Below the pieces are notes generated by a model. The model had not been told where the DNA came from and did not search any database. It was given only the letters and a program-made list of their open reading frames with translations. A stretch of DNA of 64,000 nt from Pseudomonas antarctica (lineage in GTDB: Bacteria; Pseudomonadota; Gammaproteobacteria; Pseudomonadales; Pseudomonadaceae), in contig NZ_CP015600.1 in NCBI RefSeq assembly GCF_001647715.1, positions 4,650,001-4,714,000 of the forward strand. Reading direction: 5' to 3'. The stretch's first letter is position 1. The number at the start of each line of letters is the position of its first letter. Of the stretch, positions 36,072 through 46,951 are shown piece after piece. A program made the translations under genes and the position numbers.

Positions 36072-37046
36072 TCAGATCTTTTTCAGTAGTGTTGCAAGAA
36101 TTAGCCCGAGGTTACCCATGAACGTCTGCCGATATAAACCGGCCGACCGGAACCCCAGCACTCGTCTAAATAACGTTTGACTCCGCGCACCTTTAAAGCG
36201 CGCAAGGGTCGTTCGATGCTCTTCGCAAAGACGATGCTGCATGGCTTCGAGTGCACGAATGTTCTGTTCGTTCCACTCGTAAAAACGTCCTTGAAAGATC
36301 ATCCGTAGCCGAACCAGGCGAGCTGCCCAGCTGGAGTTGCTGCCAATCAGATTTTCATCATGCTGGCGGTACTGCATTCTAGGCTGGGGATCGTAGTGAA
36401 CGACGCCTCCCGCACCCGTGACGAGCTGATACGCCCACCAATCATGAGAAGGGACTACGACATCCAGCCCCGCCTCCATGATCAACTCGCGAGCCGCCTG
36501 GTTGAACACCATCGTATTGCCGCCCGCAATGCTCTGAACGAGCGCGTTCGAGAAGTGAGGAGGCAACGTGAATAGCGGCGAATAACCAAGCGTGACACCC
36601 GAGTCACTGACCAGTTGAGTACGGCCACAGTAAAGGGCCGGAACATCTGAGGGCTGGGTCTGCAACCACTCAATGGCCACCTGCAGCTTCTCGTCATTCC
36701 AGATATCGTCCTGATCGCACCATGCAAAATAATCTGCCTGGATATCGGCGCGACACGTGAGCGACAGAAAATTGGCGACAAAGCCTTTTTGAGGACCCGC
36801 CACGACGCGCAAGCGGTCGCTGCCCCAACGATTGCAGTACTTCTGGAAGATCTGCGAAGTACCATCTTTGGAACCGTCATCAGAAATGACTAATGTCCAG
36901 CCGCTATGGCTCTGCCGTTCAATGGAGTCGAGCTGTTCAGCAAGGAACGCTTCACCATTGTACGAGCACATCAATACCGCGACGTTTGCCAGGCAAACAT
37001 CGTTCGGCAGAGCATTGGAAAGGCTACGCGATGCGAAAATAGACAC
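36072..37046 (-). CDS. Family 2 glycosyltransferase, rhamnosyltransferase-like; first gene of the long operon
   Basis: This is a 324-residue GT-A enzyme. GTG 37046 is the likely start: AAGGG lies 5 nt upstream and the protein then reaches [20 protein letters not shown] at about residue 20. The longer frame to 37280 adds 78 unsupported residues. Motifs are [10 protein letters not shown] and [10 protein letters not shown]. The CSYNG.FL.EQLDSI and WCDQDDIW combination is common in rhamnosyltransferase-like GT2 enzymes, fitting the rml genes that follow. Confidence 0.85.
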   Translation of the reverse strand: MSIFASRSLSNALPNDVCLANVAVLMCSYNGEAFLAEQLDSIERQSHSGWTLVISDDGSKDGTSQIFQKYCNRWGSDRLRVVAGPQKGFVANFLSLTCRADIQADYFAWCDQDDIWNDEKLQVAIEWLQTQPSDVPALYCGRTQLVSDSGVTLGYSPLFTLPPHFSNALVQSIAGGNTMVFNQAARELIMEAGLDVVVPSHDWWAYQLVTGAGGVVHYDPQPRMQYRQHDENLIGSNSSWAARLVRLRMIFQGRFYEWNEQNIRALEAMQHRLCEEHRTTLARFKGARSQTLFRRVLGFRSAGLYRQTFMGNLGLILATLLKKI

Positions 37047-37637
37047 AATATCCCTTTGCGAGCGTACTACATATCCTGTAGGGAGGTAGGATATAGGCCA
37101 CAATAAGGTCGGAATTATTACAGCATTACATGGTAAGAGCAATCTTACTGGTGACCAACGGTCGACGGCCTCGCCCCCCTCAAAGGCTCTAGTATGAGGT
37201 GTTGCGCCTCTAGACCGGGGGTTAGTAACGTTACGCTGCCTAAATAGCTGGATGGCATCAATCCCACACCCGTCCGACATGACGAGCTAATGTGAGTGCG
37301 CCATCGACTCATCAGCCCAACAGCAGCGACTTGTCCCACACGCAGCGACCGGAAAAACCTATTCATCCCAGGCGCCCGGGCTGCAAACGCCGAGGAAGGT
37401 ATAGTTCATATTCAGCTATGATGCGTCGACAACGCCTATCGGGACTGCGACTGATCTATATCAACGAACGCTGAATGGCCGCAGTTGCACACTGGATGAC
37501 GAACCCGATCCACTTCATTATCACGCTCATACAATCCATCGGTCGACTCTACACATCACTTATCGGCTCTTATTCAACAAGAGCAATAGAACAACTTTGT
37601 CAAATGAAAAATGAGCAGCGTTGAAACTGGAGCTGGA
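37047..37637. promoter_or_regulatory. Divergent 591-nt region: promoter of the polysaccharide operon and of the FAD protein
   Basis: No credible gene is seen; the short open frames lack ribosome sites and family features. It must contain the promoter of the 14-gene minus-strand operon. On the minus strand a TGCTGTAATAATTCCG segment (about 37109-37124) is a -10-like candidate. I found no JUMPstart/ops core (GGCGGTAG) on either strand here. Confidence 0.4.
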
Positions 37638-39041
37638 ATGAATACCAAGACCCTCGCGATTATCGGCGCAGGCTTCTGCGGCTCGACGCTGGCCGTACAT
37701 TTATTGCGCTACCCGCCGGTCACCCCTTTGAAAATTCTGTTGATCAGCCGGCCTGGCACTATGGCCCGGGGTGTCGCCTACAGCACCCGTGCCCGCGCGC
37801 ACGTACTCAACGTGCCCGCAGGCAGAATGAACGCCCTCGCCGGCGAAGACGACAGCTTTTATGACTACGTCAAACGCAGCACCCCAACGGCTACACCCGG
37901 CTCCTTTGTAGAGCGGCGTGTGTATGGCGATTACCTGGAAGCGCTGCTTAACGATGCAACCCGCCGCGCACCGCTGGGCTGCGAGCTGCAAGAAGTTATT
38001 GGGGAAGTGGTGAAAATAGTTCCCCAGCCCAATGCACAGAGTGCACTGCTCTTGATGGATAACGGAGAGCATTATCGGGCCGACACTATCGTTTTGAGCA
38101 TTGGTAGCTGTGCACGCCAAGCACCTTCTATTGCCCCCCGATATCGACAGTTCTACGAAAGCCCGCGCTACGTGCATGACCCATGGCAACCCGGCGCACT
38201 CGATGGCATCAGTGCAAATGACCCTGTCTTCCTGATCGGTAGCGGGTTGACGATGCTGGATGTCGTGCTCGACTTACGTGATCGGGGCCACAAAGGCACT
38301 ATTCAGGCCGTCTCACGCCGTGGCCTTCTGCCACAGCCCCACCGTGAGTTGAATGCACATCCTGCTTACGACGAAGGGCTGTCACAGCACATGTTGACCG
38401 ATTGCAGGGTGCGTCATTACGTGCGCGCAGTCCGTGATGCGGTCAGGCTACACGCCCAAACCGGAGGAGACTGGCGCGACATCATCGGTGGGTTGAGGTC
38501 TGCCACCCTGCAGTTGTGGCATGCATTGCCGCTCGATGAACGCCGGCGATTCTTGCGGCATATACGCCCCTACTGGGATGCCCATCGGCATCGTTGCGCG
38601 CCCCAACCGGGAGCCCGCCTGCACGAAGAACTTGCCAGCGGACAGCTCAAGCTGCTGGCCGGGCGCATCGTCGGCTACGCGTCCAATCCTCAGAGCGTAA
38701 GCGTGTCGGTACGTCGTCGTGGCGCAAGCACCGAGGAACATCTGGAGGTCAAAGCGGTGATCAATTGCACGACGCCGGCACTGGACCTTCGCCAATTGGA
38801 CGACCCCCTGCTCAAATCCCTGCGTGCAGATGGGCTGTTAGTGCCTGACGCACTCGGAACGGGTATGGCTATCGCACCGTCAGGCGCACTGCTCGATTGC
38901 AATGCAGTGCCGTCAGACTGGCTGTATTACGTCGGCCCCTTCCTCCAGGCGCGTGACTGGGAAGCCACCGCAGTGCCTGAATTGCGCGAGTATGTGAAAA
39001 GCATGGCGCAGACGCTGACGACTGCACTCACTCAACAATAG
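37638..39041 (+). CDS. FAD/NAD(P)-binding oxidoreductase family protein
   Basis: This 467-residue protein starts at ATG 37638 (GGAG 5 nt upstream); an in-frame ATG at 37611 is less supported. The N-terminal Rossmann motif is IIGAGFCGSTLAVHLL and a second nucleotide-binding element is PVFLIGSGLTMLDVVLDL (about residue 200). The GVAYST and HVLNVPAGRMNA segments fit the FAD_NAD_binding_9 / HcaE-like family often annotated 'FAD-dependent oxidoreductase'. No membrane segment. Substrate unknown; it is divergent from the polysaccharide operon and need not be part of it. Confidence 0.82.
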   Translation: MNTKTLAIIGAGFCGSTLAVHLLRYPPVTPLKILLISRPGTMARGVAYSTRARAHVLNVPAGRMNALAGEDDSFYDYVKRSTPTATPGSFVERRVYGDYLEALLNDATRRAPLGCELQEVIGEVVKIVPQPNAQSALLLMDNGEHYRADTIVLSIGSCARQAPSIAPRYRQFYESPRYVHDPWQPGALDGISANDPVFLIGSGLTMLDVVLDLRDRGHKGTIQAVSRRGLLPQPHRELNAHPAYDEGLSQHMLTDCRVRHYVRAVRDAVRLHAQTGGDWRDIIGGLRSATLQLWHALPLDERRRFLRHIRPYWDAHRHRCAPQPGARLHEELASGQLKLLAGRIVGYASNPQSVSVSVRRRGASTEEHLEVKAVINCTTPALDLRQLDDPLLKSLRADGLLVPDALGTGMAIAPSGALLDCNAVPSDWLYYVGPFLQARDWEATAVPELREYVKSMAQTLTTALTQQ

Positions 39042-39049
39042 ATCGCAGG

Positions 39050-39085
39050 CCTGACGGGCGCCCGTTTTGGCAGGCTCCCGTCAGG
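39050..39085. terminator. Hairpin between convergent genes
   Basis: CCTGACGGG (39050-39058) pairs with CCCGTCAGG (39077-39085), with a GGCGCCCGTTTTGGCAGG-type loop. It lies between the FAD protein gene and the convergent DMT transporter gene and could serve both. Confidence 0.6.
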
Positions 39086-39110
39086 GTTGATTCAGCGCTC
39101 AGCGCCACAC

Positions 39111-39971
39111 TCAACGTCTACGAAACACAAACCCCAACCCTATGATGATCAACCCCATCCCCAGCACGCTCAACAGCGCGAGCCGATTGCCAAAGATCAG
39201 GTAATCCATCACCGCCGTCACCGCCGGCACCAGATAGAACAAACTGGTGACATTCACCAGATTGCCGCGCGCGATCAGGCGGTACAGCAGCAGCGTCGCC
39301 AATAACGACACCACCAGCCCCATCCACAGCACCGGCAGGTAAAAGCTGGCGCTTTGCTCAAAGTGAAAAGGCTGGAACGGCACAAACACGGCACACAGCA
39401 GCAGCCCCGCCAGGTACTGCACGGGCAACGTCCCGAGAGGGTTGTCGGTGATACGCTTTTGCATGATCGAGCCGAACGTCATGCTCGCCAGCGCCAGCAA
39501 GCCGAACACCATCCCGGCCAGGGACATGCCCGACACTCCAATGCCCTGATAGACCACCATGATCAATCCCGCCAGCCCCAGCCCAAGACCGAACATCCGG
39601 CTTAACGAACGCTGACGCTCTACCAGTACCACCGTGAGTATCGGCTGCACGCCCATGATGGTGGCCATCACCCCTGGCGTGACTTTGAGATCCAGCGCCA
39701 GCAGATAGAAAATCTGATACGCCCCTAGCAACACCAGCCCCGTCGCCGCCGCATACAGCAGGGGCTTGCCGGGACGTGGCAGTTTCAACCTGAGGATCGG
39801 CACCAGAACCACCAACCCCGCCAGGGCGATGGCAAAACGAATCAGCAGAAAGGCAAAGGGCGAAGCATGGGCCAGACCCCACTTGGAGAAAATCGCCCCG
39901 CTGCTCCACAACAGGACAAACAGGCTCGTCGAGGCCGCCGCGGCCACGGATTGTTTCGAAAGAACAGACAT
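39111..39971 (-). CDS. EamA-domain drug/metabolite transporter
   Basis: This 286-residue membrane protein has ten predicted helices in two EamA repeats (FVLLWSSGAIFSKWGLAHA near the N-terminus is a typical first helix). I chose ATG 39971 because AGGTGG lies 5 nt upstream; GTG 39980 would overlap that site. Substrate unknown. Confidence 0.87.
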   Translation of the reverse strand: MSVLSKQSVAAAASTSLFVLLWSSGAIFSKWGLAHASPFAFLLIRFAIALAGLVVLVPILRLKLPRPGKPLLYAAATGLVLLGAYQIFYLLALDLKVTPGVMATIMGVQPILTVVLVERQRSLSRMFGLGLGLAGLIMVVYQGIGVSGMSLAGMVFGLLALASMTFGSIMQKRITDNPLGTLPVQYLAGLLLCAVFVPFQPFHFEQSASFYLPVLWMGLVVSLLATLLLYRLIARGNLVNVTSLFYLVPAVTAVMDYLIFGNRLALLSVLGMGLIIIGLGFVFRRR

Positions 39972-40391
39972 GGTTACCACCTGTCATCAGGCAAAAAAGC
40001 CAATTCAGCCAAGGCTGAAACTCAGTAGGTTTTTTTCAGGCGGGCACAGGGCACAGCGATTCGCTGATCAGCCCGTAATGCCAACACCCGGCGGTGATAC
40101 GACTGCGTACACCGGCGTGCGACTGACAGGTGGGGGGTAGTGACTGATCTGCGCAGGCTGCTTATTCCCGCACGGCACGACCACAGCGTTGACCGCTGAA
40201 TCGACTACCGCTATGCGCAGGGAAGCTGGCATGTGCTGATCTTTTTTGAAGGGATAAGGACGCGACGACTATAACCAGCCGCCTTGCAGTTATGCAATCA
40301 CTTCCACCAGGCGCTGTGCGTGGAAGAGTTTTCATGCCTGCGAACAAGCTCGGTCGCTATAATGCCGGCCAGTTTTTTTGAAGGATTTCAC
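39972..40391. other. Intergenic region, DMT transporter / CPBP protease
   Basis: A 420-nt divergent gap. I see no gene, repeat or clear operator. A long open frame continuing the CPBP frame to 40284 is judged untranslated because the good ribosome site is at 40379-40384. Confidence 0.4.
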
Positions 40392-41183
40392 ATGATCGCT
40401 TTGCCCTGGCTGTACCTGGTGCTTCTCTCAATTGGCTATGTTCTGGCCCTGACCTACGGGCAATTGGGCATCCTGGCGGTGGTCTCCGTGGCCATGCTGC
40501 TGATCGCCGGGTACGCCGTACGCCAGCAACGCAGCCCTTGGGCGCGCTACCTCGGGCATGGATTGTTCGTGGTGCTGGCATTGGGCCTGGCGATGCACTG
40601 GCTGCCGGGTTTCTACAACGGCCGCGGCATCGCGCCCGAGCGCCTTACACCGGACTCGGTGCCGTTCTCGATGTACCTGAACCAGGACAAACCGCTGATT
40701 GGCTTCTGGCTCCTACTCGCTTGCCCATGGATTGTGGCGCGGCGTTCGTTGCGCCTGTCGATTTATGTCGCCGCCCTGGCGGTGACCCTGACGGCGGTCG
40801 CGGCCTTGGGTGGCGCCGCATTGCTGGGGATGATCAGTTGGGCACCCAAATGGCCGGAACAGGCGTGGCTGTGGGTGCTGAATAACCTGCTGCTGGTGAC
40901 CCTGGTCGAAGAGGCGCTGTTTCGTGGCTATATCCAGGGCGGCCTGAGCCAACGCTTCAAACACCTGCCCTACGGCGAGAACCTGGCACTGCTATTGGCC
41001 GCGCTGTTATTCGGCCTGGTGCACCTGGGCGCAGGCTGGCATTGGGTGCTGCTGGCGAGCATCGCAGGCGTCGGTTATGGGCTGGCCTATCGCTTTGGCG
41101 GCTTGGGTGCAGCAATCACCACGCATTTTGGCTTGAATCTGCTTCACTTCGGGTTGTTTACCTACCCGATGCTGGCGGGCTGA
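40392..41183 (+). CDS. CPBP-family intramembrane protease (Abi/CAAX-like)
   Basis: This 263-residue membrane protein starts at ATG 40392 with GAAGGA upstream. It has about eight hydrophobic helices. The family's catalytic signature is present: EE-x3-R in LVEEALFRGYIQGG (about residue 173) and a His in LLFGLVHLGAGW. These are glutamate-type intramembrane proteases related to type II CAAX prenyl endopeptidases. Their bacterial substrates are mostly unknown. It lies 73 nt upstream of aer on the same strand and may be cotranscribed. Confidence 0.88.
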   Translation: MIALPWLYLVLLSIGYVLALTYGQLGILAVVSVAMLLIAGYAVRQQRSPWARYLGHGLFVVLALGLAMHWLPGFYNGRGIAPERLTPDSVPFSMYLNQDKPLIGFWLLLACPWIVARRSLRLSIYVAALAVTLTAVAALGGAALLGMISWAPKWPEQAWLWVLNNLLLVTLVEEALFRGYIQGGLSQRFKHLPYGENLALLLAALLFGLVHLGAGWHWVLLASIAGVGYGLAYRFGGLGAAITTHFGLNLLHFGLFTYPMLAG

Positions 41184-41256
41184 TTGTTGCAAAAATAAGT
41201 TAAATAAATGCCCGCAATGGCCGACAACCCATGAAAGCCTTGCGGATTGAACAATC

Positions 41257-42822
41257 ATGCGTAATAACCAACCCGTTACCCAGCGCGAACGTACCTTCCC
41301 CGCTCAGCAACGGTTGATCTCCACCACAGACGCCAAAGGCGTGATTACCTACTGCAACGACGCCTTCGTCGAAATCAGTGGGTTCACTCGCGACGAGCTT
41401 ATCCGTGCCCCGCACAACCTGGTGCGTCACCCGGATGTGCCACCGGCCGTGTTCGCGCACATGTGGTCCACGCTCAAACAAGGCTTGCCATGGATGGGCA
41501 TCGTTAAGAACCGCTGCAAGACGGGCGATCACTACTGGGTTAACGCCTACGTGACGCCGGTCTTCGATGGCAACCAGGTGATCGGCTACGAATCGGTGCG
41601 CATCAAGCCCACCGCCGAGCAGATCCGACGGGCCGAAGCGCTCTATCAACGCATCAACCAGGGCAAGTCGGCCGTGCCTCAGCGGGACAAATGGCTGCCG
41701 GTGCTGCAAGACTGGCTGCCGTTTATTCTGGTCAGCCAGTTGAGCTTCATGATCGGTGCTTCGCTCAACTCCCACTGGGGCTTTGCCCTTGCGGCGGGTT
41801 TGTCGGTGCCGCTGGGCCTGCTGGGCCTGAGCTGGCAGCAGCGCGGCCTCAAGCGCTTGTTGCGCCTGGCTGAGCAGACCACTTCCGACCCGTTGATCGC
41901 GCAGATGTACACCGACAGCCGTGGCGCACAAGCGCGGCTGGAGATGTCGATCCTCAGCCAGGAGGCGCGTTTGAAGACGTGCCTTACACGTTTGCAGGAC
42001 ACTGCCGAGCACCTTAACGACCAGGCGGCGCAGTCCAACACCCTGGCGCACAACAGCTCCAGCGGCCTGGAACGTCAGCGTGTAGAAACCGAACAGGTGG
42101 CCACCGCAGTCAACCAGATGGCGGCGACCACCCAGGAAGTCGCCAGCCATGTGCAGCGCACCGCCGACGCCACTCAGGAAGCCAATCGCCTGACCGGTCG
42201 CGGCCGCGACATCGCCGGGGAAACCCGCGAGGCGATTCAGCGTCTGTCGGTCGCCGTGGGCGAAACCGGTGTGACCGTTACGCAATTGGCCAAGGACAGC
42301 GATGAAATCGGCGGCGTAGTCGATGTGATCAAAGGCATCGCCGACCAGACCAACCTGCTGGCGCTGAACGCCGCCATCGAAGCGGCGCGGGCCGGTGAGA
42401 TGGGCCGCGGTTTTGCGGTGGTGGCCGACGAAGTCCGTCAACTGGCACAGCGCACCGCTGAGTCCACCGGGCAGATCCATGCCCTGATCGCCAAGCTGCA
42501 GCAGACCGCCGCCGCTGCGGTGCAAACCATGGACGCCGGGCATCGCCAGGCCGAAGAAGGTGTGGCGCGGGTGATGGAGGCGGATCAGGCGTTGGTGGGC
42601 ATCAGTGAGGCCGTGGCCAATATCACCGAAATGACCACCCAGATCGCCGCTGCCACCGAGGAACAAAGCGCGGTGGCCGAAGAGATCAGCCGCAACATCA
42701 GCACGATTGCGCTGTTGGCGGATCAGACCTCGGAACAGGCGATGAACTCGGCGCAGTTGAGTGAAGAGTTGACGCATACCGCCAATACCCAGTATTCGCT
42801 GGTAGAGCGTTTTAACCGGTAG
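41257..42822 (+). CDS. aer: Aerotaxis receptor (PAS-MCP)
   Basis: This 521-residue chemoreceptor lacks a periplasmic domain. The N-terminal PAS domain (about 20-120: [20 protein letters not shown], then [17 protein letters not shown]) should bind FAD and sense redox state. A hydrophobic hairpin (about 148-190) anchors it in the inner membrane, followed by the signalling domain with tip [20 protein letters not shown]. The position beside the cbb3 oxidase genes matches aer of P. aeruginosa. No Anr-type box was found in the 73 nt upstream. Confidence 0.93.
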   Translation: MRNNQPVTQRERTFPAQQRLISTTDAKGVITYCNDAFVEISGFTRDELIRAPHNLVRHPDVPPAVFAHMWSTLKQGLPWMGIVKNRCKTGDHYWVNAYVTPVFDGNQVIGYESVRIKPTAEQIRRAEALYQRINQGKSAVPQRDKWLPVLQDWLPFILVSQLSFMIGASLNSHWGFALAAGLSVPLGLLGLSWQQRGLKRLLRLAEQTTSDPLIAQMYTDSRGAQARLEMSILSQEARLKTCLTRLQDTAEHLNDQAAQSNTLAHNSSSGLERQRVETEQVATAVNQMAATTQEVASHVQRTADATQEANRLTGRGRDIAGETREAIQRLSVAVGETGVTVTQLAKDSDEIGGVVDVIKGIADQTNLLALNAAIEAARAGEMGRGFAVVADEVRQLAQRTAESTGQIHALIAKLQQTAAAAVQTMDAGHRQAEEGVARVMEADQALVGISEAVANITEMTTQIAAATEEQSAVAEEISRNISTIALLADQTSEQAMNSAQLSEELTHTANTQYSLVERFNR

Positions 42823-42827
42823 ACCGC

Positions 42828-42913
42828 TATCGCAGGCAAGCCAGCTCCCACATTTGACCGCGTTGTTCTGAATGAACATGGTCAAAATGTGGGAGCGGGC
42901 TTGCTCGCGAAGG
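42828..42913. repeat. REP doublet (REPIN-like)
   Basis: TATCGCAGGCAAGCCAGCTC (from 42828) and the inverted GTGGGAGCGGGCTTGCTCGC (42890-42909), both with flanking REP arms, about 30 nt apart. It lies between the convergent aer and hydrolase genes. Confidence 0.8.
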
Positions 42914-42917
42914 GGCC

Positions 42918-43610
42918 CTAACAGGCACCCAGAAACTCAGCGATTTTCACCGCCGCAGCCTCCAAATGCTGCTCATGACTAAACCCCGACGCCTTCAACG
43001 GCTTCAAGTCATGATCACCCGCCACCAGCCACATTATCTCGATGCTCGGCGACAGCTCATACCCCTCCACCGCCGCTCGATTGCCCAAGGCATCGCGCTC
43101 ACCCTGCACAATCAACGTCGGCGTCTTCAGCTCGGCCAGATGCGCAACCCGGGGCTTTTCCGGCTTGCCCACCGCGTAGAACGGATAGCCCAGGCACACC
43201 AACCCATCGGCGCCCAACTCATCGGCCAAAATACTGGCCATGCGCCCGCCCATGGACTTGCCGCCAACCGCCAATTTCCCAGCGACATGACGTCGCACCT
43301 CGGCATACACCTGATGCCAGGCTTCCAGCAGTTTCGGCGCCGGGTTCGGCGGGCGTTTGCCACCGTCCAACCGGCGCTGAGCCATGTACGGGAACTCGAA
43401 GCGCAACACGTTCACGCCGTGCCCGGCAAGGCGTGCAGCCATGTCGCTCATGAAGGATGAGTCCATCGGCGCACCCGCGCCATGAGCCAGGATCAGCGTC
43501 ACCGGCGCACGCGCGATAGACCCGGTCGCGGCATCCCACAACCAGCCATGCTCCCGCACACACTGCGCCCATTGATCCCCGTCAATACTGGCCTTGTGCT
43601 CTTTGCCCAT
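42918..43610 (-). CDS. Alpha/beta-hydrolase (KANL3/Tex30-like)
   Basis: This 230-residue enzyme starts at ATG 43610 (GCGAGG 5 nt upstream). Motifs: [16 protein letters not shown] (oxyanion region), nucleophile elbow [10 protein letters not shown], Asp in [10 protein letters not shown] and His in VAGDHDLKP. The family is a dienelactone-hydrolase-like group with unknown substrate. It is divergent from ccoN1, 79 nt away. Confidence 0.87.
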   Translation of the reverse strand: MGKEHKASIDGDQWAQCVREHGWLWDAATGSIARAPVTLILAHGAGAPMDSSFMSDMAARLAGHGVNVLRFEFPYMAQRRLDGGKRPPNPAPKLLEAWHQVYAEVRRHVAGKLAVGGKSMGGRMASILADELGADGLVCLGYPFYAVGKPEKPRVAHLAELKTPTLIVQGERDALGNRAAVEGYELSPSIEIMWLVAGDHDLKPLKASGFSHEQHLEAAAVKIAEFLGAC

Positions 43611-43689
43611 GCTTGCCTCGCTTTTTAGTCTGCCTATAACTCCAGCCCAAGTGCCGCATTTGCTTGGGTTGAACCGTGGATGGGGAACC

Positions 43690-45123
43690 ATGAACACTAC
43701 TTTAAGTACCGCCTATAACTACAAGGTGGTCCGCCAATTCGCCATTATGACGGTGGTGTGGGGCATCGTCGGCATGGGGCTCGGGGTTTTTCTCGCCGCC
43801 CAATTGGTTTGGCCTGCACTCAACTTCGACTTGCCCTGGACCAGCTTCGGCCGCTTGCGCCCGCTGCACACCAACGCGGTGATCTTCGCCTTCGGCGGCT
43901 GCGCACTGTTCGCCAGCTCCTTCTACTCGGTGCAACGTACCTGCCAGACACAGCTGTTCGCACCGAAAATTGCCGCGTTCTGCTTCTGGGGTTGGCAATT
44001 GGTGATTGTGCTGGCGGCCATCAGCTTGCCGCTGGGCTACACCACTTCCAAGGAATACGCCGAGCTGGAATGGCCGATCGCTATTCTTATCGCCATTGTC
44101 TGGGTCGCCTACGGCATCGTGTTTTTCGGCACGGTGATGAAGCGCAAGACCAAGCACATCTATGTCGGTAACTGGTTCTTCGGCGCGTTTATCATCACCG
44201 TGGCCATCCTGCATATCGTCAACCACGCCTCCCTGCCGGTGAGTTGGACCAAGTCCTACTCGGCCTATGGCGGCGCGACAGATGCCATGGTGCAGTGGTG
44301 GTATGGGCATAACGCGGTAGGCTTTTTCCTCACCGCCGGCTTCCTCGGGATGATGTACTACTTCGTACCGAAACAGGCCGAGCGGCCGGTGTACTCCTAT
44401 CGCCTGTCCATCGTGCACTTCTGGGCCCTGATCACCCTGTACATCTGGGCCGGCCCGCACCACCTGCACTACACCGCACTGCCGGACTGGGCACAGTCGC
44501 TGGGCATGGTGATGTCGCTGGTACTGCTGGCACCGAGCTGGGGCGGCATGATCAACGGCATGATGACCCTGTCGGGCGCCTGGCATAAGTTGCGCAGCGA
44601 CCCGATCCTGCGCTTCCTGGTCGTCTCCCTGGCCTTCTACGGCATGTCGACGTTCGAAGGGCCGATGATGGCCATCAAGACCGTCAACGCCCTCTCCCAC
44701 TACACCGACTGGACCATCGGCCACGTGCACGCCGGCGCCCTCGGTTGGGTGGCGATGATCTCCATCGGCGCGCTCTACCACATGATCCCGAAAGTCTTCG
44801 GCCGCGAGCAGATGTACAGCCTCGGCCTGATCAACGCGCACTTCTGGCTGGCCACTATCGGCACCGTGCTCTACATCGCCTCGATGTGGGTCAACGGCAT
44901 CGCCCAGGGCCTGATGTGGCGTGCGATTAACGAAGACGGCACGCTGACCTACTCCTTCGTCGAAACCCTGGTGGCCAGCCACCCTGGCTTCATCGTGCGA
45001 CTGGTGGGCGGGGCGATCTTCCTCAGCGGCATGTTGCTGATGGCTTACAACACATGGCGCACCGTGCGTTCGGCGTCATCCCTCCAAACCGCCGAACACG
45101 CCACCGCTGCGCAGATGGCCTGA
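43690..45123 (+). CDS. ccoN1: cbb3-type cytochrome c oxidase catalytic subunit, operon 1
   Basis: This 477-residue, about 12-helix haem-copper oxidase subunit reduces O2 at a haem b3-CuB centre in the inner membrane. Conserved blocks include [12 protein letters not shown] (low-spin haem ligand region), [18 protein letters not shown] (CuB region), GPHHLHYT and HVHAGALGW. Start at ATG 43690 with GGGGAA upstream; a longer frame to 43594 overlaps the divergent hydrolase start. No Anr box was found in the 79-nt upstream gap, consistent with the constitutive cco-1 type of Pseudomonas. Confidence 0.96.
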   Translation: MNTTLSTAYNYKVVRQFAIMTVVWGIVGMGLGVFLAAQLVWPALNFDLPWTSFGRLRPLHTNAVIFAFGGCALFASSFYSVQRTCQTQLFAPKIAAFCFWGWQLVIVLAAISLPLGYTTSKEYAELEWPIAILIAIVWVAYGIVFFGTVMKRKTKHIYVGNWFFGAFIITVAILHIVNHASLPVSWTKSYSAYGGATDAMVQWWYGHNAVGFFLTAGFLGMMYYFVPKQAERPVYSYRLSIVHFWALITLYIWAGPHHLHYTALPDWAQSLGMVMSLVLLAPSWGGMINGMMTLSGAWHKLRSDPILRFLVVSLAFYGMSTFEGPMMAIKTVNALSHYTDWTIGHVHAGALGWVAMISIGALYHMIPKVFGREQMYSLGLINAHFWLATIGTVLYIASMWVNGIAQGLMWRAINEDGTLTYSFVETLVASHPGFIVRLVGGAIFLSGMLLMAYNTWRTVRSASSLQTAEHATAAQMA

Positions 45124-45133
45124 GGAGTCAGTG

Positions 45134-45742
45134 ATGAAACACGAAACGATTGAAAAGAACGTCGGCCTGCTGATGCTGCTGATGGTGCTCGCCGTGAGCA
45201 TCGGCGGCCTGACCCAGATCGTCCCGCTGTTCTTCCAGGACGTCACCAACAAACCGGTGGAAGGCATGAAGCCCTACACCGCGCTGCAACTGGAAGGCCG
45301 CGACATTTACATCCGAGAAGGCTGTGTGCAGTGCCACTCGCAGATGATCCGCCCGTTCCGCGCCGAGACCGAACGCTACGGCCACTACTCGGTCGCCGGC
45401 GAAAGCGTATGGGACCACCCGTTCCTGTGGGGCTCCAAGCGCACCGGGCCGGACCTGGCGCGCGTCGGCACGCGCTACTCGGATGACTGGCACCGCGCGC
45501 ACTTGTACAATCCGCGCAACGTCGTGCCGGAATCGAAAATGCCGGCCTATCCATGGCTGGTCACCGCCCCCGTCGACAGCAGCCACACCGAGACCAAATT
45601 GCACGTAATGCGCACGCTCGGCGTGCCGTACACCGACGAAGACATCAGCGGTGCAGTCGCCAGCCTCAAGGGCAAGACCGAGATGGACGCGCTGGTTTCT
45701 TACCTGCAAGTGCTCGGCACTGCCATCAAGAGCAAGAGGTGA
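45134..45742 (+). CDS. ccoO1: cbb3-type cytochrome c oxidase monohaem subunit, operon 1
   Basis: This 202-residue protein has one N-terminal membrane anchor ([20 protein letters not shown]) and a periplasmic cytochrome c domain with haem motif CVQCH. It passes electrons to CcoN. ATG 45134 has GAGG 8 nt upstream; a GTG 3 nt earlier is possible. It follows ccoN1 by 10 nt. Confidence 0.96.
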   Translation: MKHETIEKNVGLLMLLMVLAVSIGGLTQIVPLFFQDVTNKPVEGMKPYTALQLEGRDIYIREGCVQCHSQMIRPFRAETERYGHYSVAGESVWDHPFLWGSKRTGPDLARVGTRYSDDWHRAHLYNPRNVVPESKMPAYPWLVTAPVDSSHTETKLHVMRTLGVPYTDEDISGAVASLKGKTEMDALVSYLQVLGTAIKSKR

Positions 45743-45745
45743 GCC

Positions 45746-45946
45746 ATGGGATTTGAATTCGATGCGGGCACCATCCGCGGCCTGGGCACGCTGGTGGTCG
45801 CCATCGCCTTTATCGGCCTGTCGCTGTGGGTGTTCAACAACCGGCGCAATGAAGAGTTCGAGCAGGCACGCCTGCTGCCTTTCGCCGATGAACCTTCCCC
45901 ATCCGACGCTCAAGAAGAGCCTGCAACAAGGAGCACTCGCCCATGA
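45746..45946 (+). CDS. ccoQ1: cbb3 oxidase small subunit CcoQ, operon 1
   Basis: This 66-residue single-helix membrane protein ([18 protein letters not shown]) has an acidic cytoplasmic tail. CcoQ stabilises the cbb3 complex. It overlaps ccoP1 by 4 nt. Its paralogue is ccoQ2 at 49420. Confidence 0.93.
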   Translation: MGFEFDAGTIRGLGTLVVAIAFIGLSLWVFNNRRNEEFEQARLLPFADEPSPSDAQEEPATRSTRP

Positions 45947-46890
45947 CTACCTTCTGGAGTACATGGATCTGCGTACTGACCCTCGGCAGCCTGATCGGCC
46001 TGACCTGGCTGTTGATCGGCACCCGCAAGGGCGAGACCAAGGGCAGCGTCGACCAGACCATGGGCCACGCCTTCGACGGCATTGAGGAATACGACAACCC
46101 GCTGCCCCAGTGGTGGTTCATGCTGTTCGCCGGCACTTTGGTGTTTGCCGTCGGCTACCTGATCCTCTACCCGGGCCTGGGCAACTGGAAAGGCGTGTTG
46201 CCGGGCTATGAAGACGGATGGACCTCGGCCAAGGAATGGGACAAGGAAATGGCCAAGGCCGATACCAAGTTCGGGCCGATCTTCGCCAAGTTCGCCGCCA
46301 TGCCGGTAGAAGAAGTCGCCAAGGACCCGCAAGCGCTGAAGATGGGCGGTCGCCTGTTCGCCTCCAACTGCGCGGTGTGCCACGGCTCGGATGCCAAGGG
46401 CGCGTATGGCTTTCCGAACCTGGCGGACAACCTCTGGCGCTGGGGCGGCTCGGCCGACGCGATCAAGACGACCATCCTCAATGGTCGCCACGCGGCGATG
46501 CCGGCCTGGGGCGAGATATTAGGCGAGGACGGTGTGAAAAACGTCGCCGCCTTTGTGCGCCACGACCTGGCCAAGCTGCCATTACCCGCTGACAGCACCG
46601 CGGATCTGGCGGCCGGTCAAGCCGCCTTCAACACCACCTGCGTGGCGTGCCACGGGCCACAAGGCCACGGCACGGAAGCCATGGGCGCGCCGAACCTGAC
46701 CGAGCCTGCCGGCTTTATCTACGGCACCAGCCTGGCGCAGTTGCAGCAGACCATCCGCCATGGCCGCCAAGGCCAGATGCCGGCGCAGGACGCACTGCAA
46801 GGCAATGACAAGGTGCACCTGCTCGCCGCCTATGTTTACAGCCTGTCCCACAACGCTGATGGCGCAATGCCAGAAAGCCAGGCTCAGTAA
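45943..46890 (+). CDS. ccoP1: cbb3-type cytochrome c oxidase dihaem subunit, operon 1
   Basis: This 315-residue subunit has two N-terminal membrane helices (about 10-27 and 58-80), then two class I cytochrome c domains with CAVCH and CVACH. It accepts electrons from soluble cytochromes. Compared with CcoP2 it lacks a short insert between the second helix and the first haem domain. A strong hairpin follows 8 nt after the stop. Confidence 0.96.
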   Translation: MTTFWSTWICVLTLGSLIGLTWLLIGTRKGETKGSVDQTMGHAFDGIEEYDNPLPQWWFMLFAGTLVFAVGYLILYPGLGNWKGVLPGYEDGWTSAKEWDKEMAKADTKFGPIFAKFAAMPVEEVAKDPQALKMGGRLFASNCAVCHGSDAKGAYGFPNLADNLWRWGGSADAIKTTILNGRHAAMPAWGEILGEDGVKNVAAFVRHDLAKLPLPADSTADLAAGQAAFNTTCVACHGPQGHGTEAMGAPNLTEPAGFIYGTSLAQLQQTIRHGRQGQMPAQDALQGNDKVHLLAAYVYSLSHNADGAMPESQAQ

Positions 46891-46897
46891 CCTTTGA

Positions 46898-46922
46898 CTG
46901 CCGCCCCCATTCGGGGCGGCAG
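46898..46922 (+). terminator. Strong GC hairpin after ccoP1
   Basis: CTGCCGCCCC (46898-46907) pairs with GGGGCGGCAG (46913-46922) around loop CATTC. The tail CTCTACCGTTTT is only partly T-rich. It separates the two cco operons. Confidence 0.75.
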
Positions 46923-46936
46923 CTCTACCGTTTTAC

Positions 46937-46951
46937 GCGACCAAGTGTCGC
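46937..46951. promoter_or_regulatory. RegA/PrrA/RoxR-like palindrome upstream of ccoN2
   Basis: GCGAC-N5-GTCGC, a perfect half-site palindrome. The same element with matching flanks (ACGCGACCAA...TCGCACCCTT) occurs upstream of ccoG at 50885-50899. The form fits the GCGNC-N5-GNCGC pattern known for the RegA/PrrA response-regulator family, whose Pseudomonas member is RoxR. It is 412 nt before the ccoN2 start, so the promoter may lie far upstream or have a long leader. Confidence 0.5.

Noticed and set aside
37047..37637. Short open frames (for example 37145-37366 and 37292-37474) and a JUMPstart element
   Set aside because: The frames have no ribosome site or recognisable sequence, and no GGCGGTAG core was found on either strand.
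43611..43689. Anr box upstream of ccoN1
   Set aside because: No sequence near TTGAT-N4-ATCAA in the 79-nt gap.
43702..44982. 426-residue open frame antisense to ccoN1, with a similar frame antisense to ccoN2
   Set aside because: Its repetition in both operons only reflects the similarity of the ccoN genes; His/Gln/Asp-rich composition is typical of an antisense shadow.
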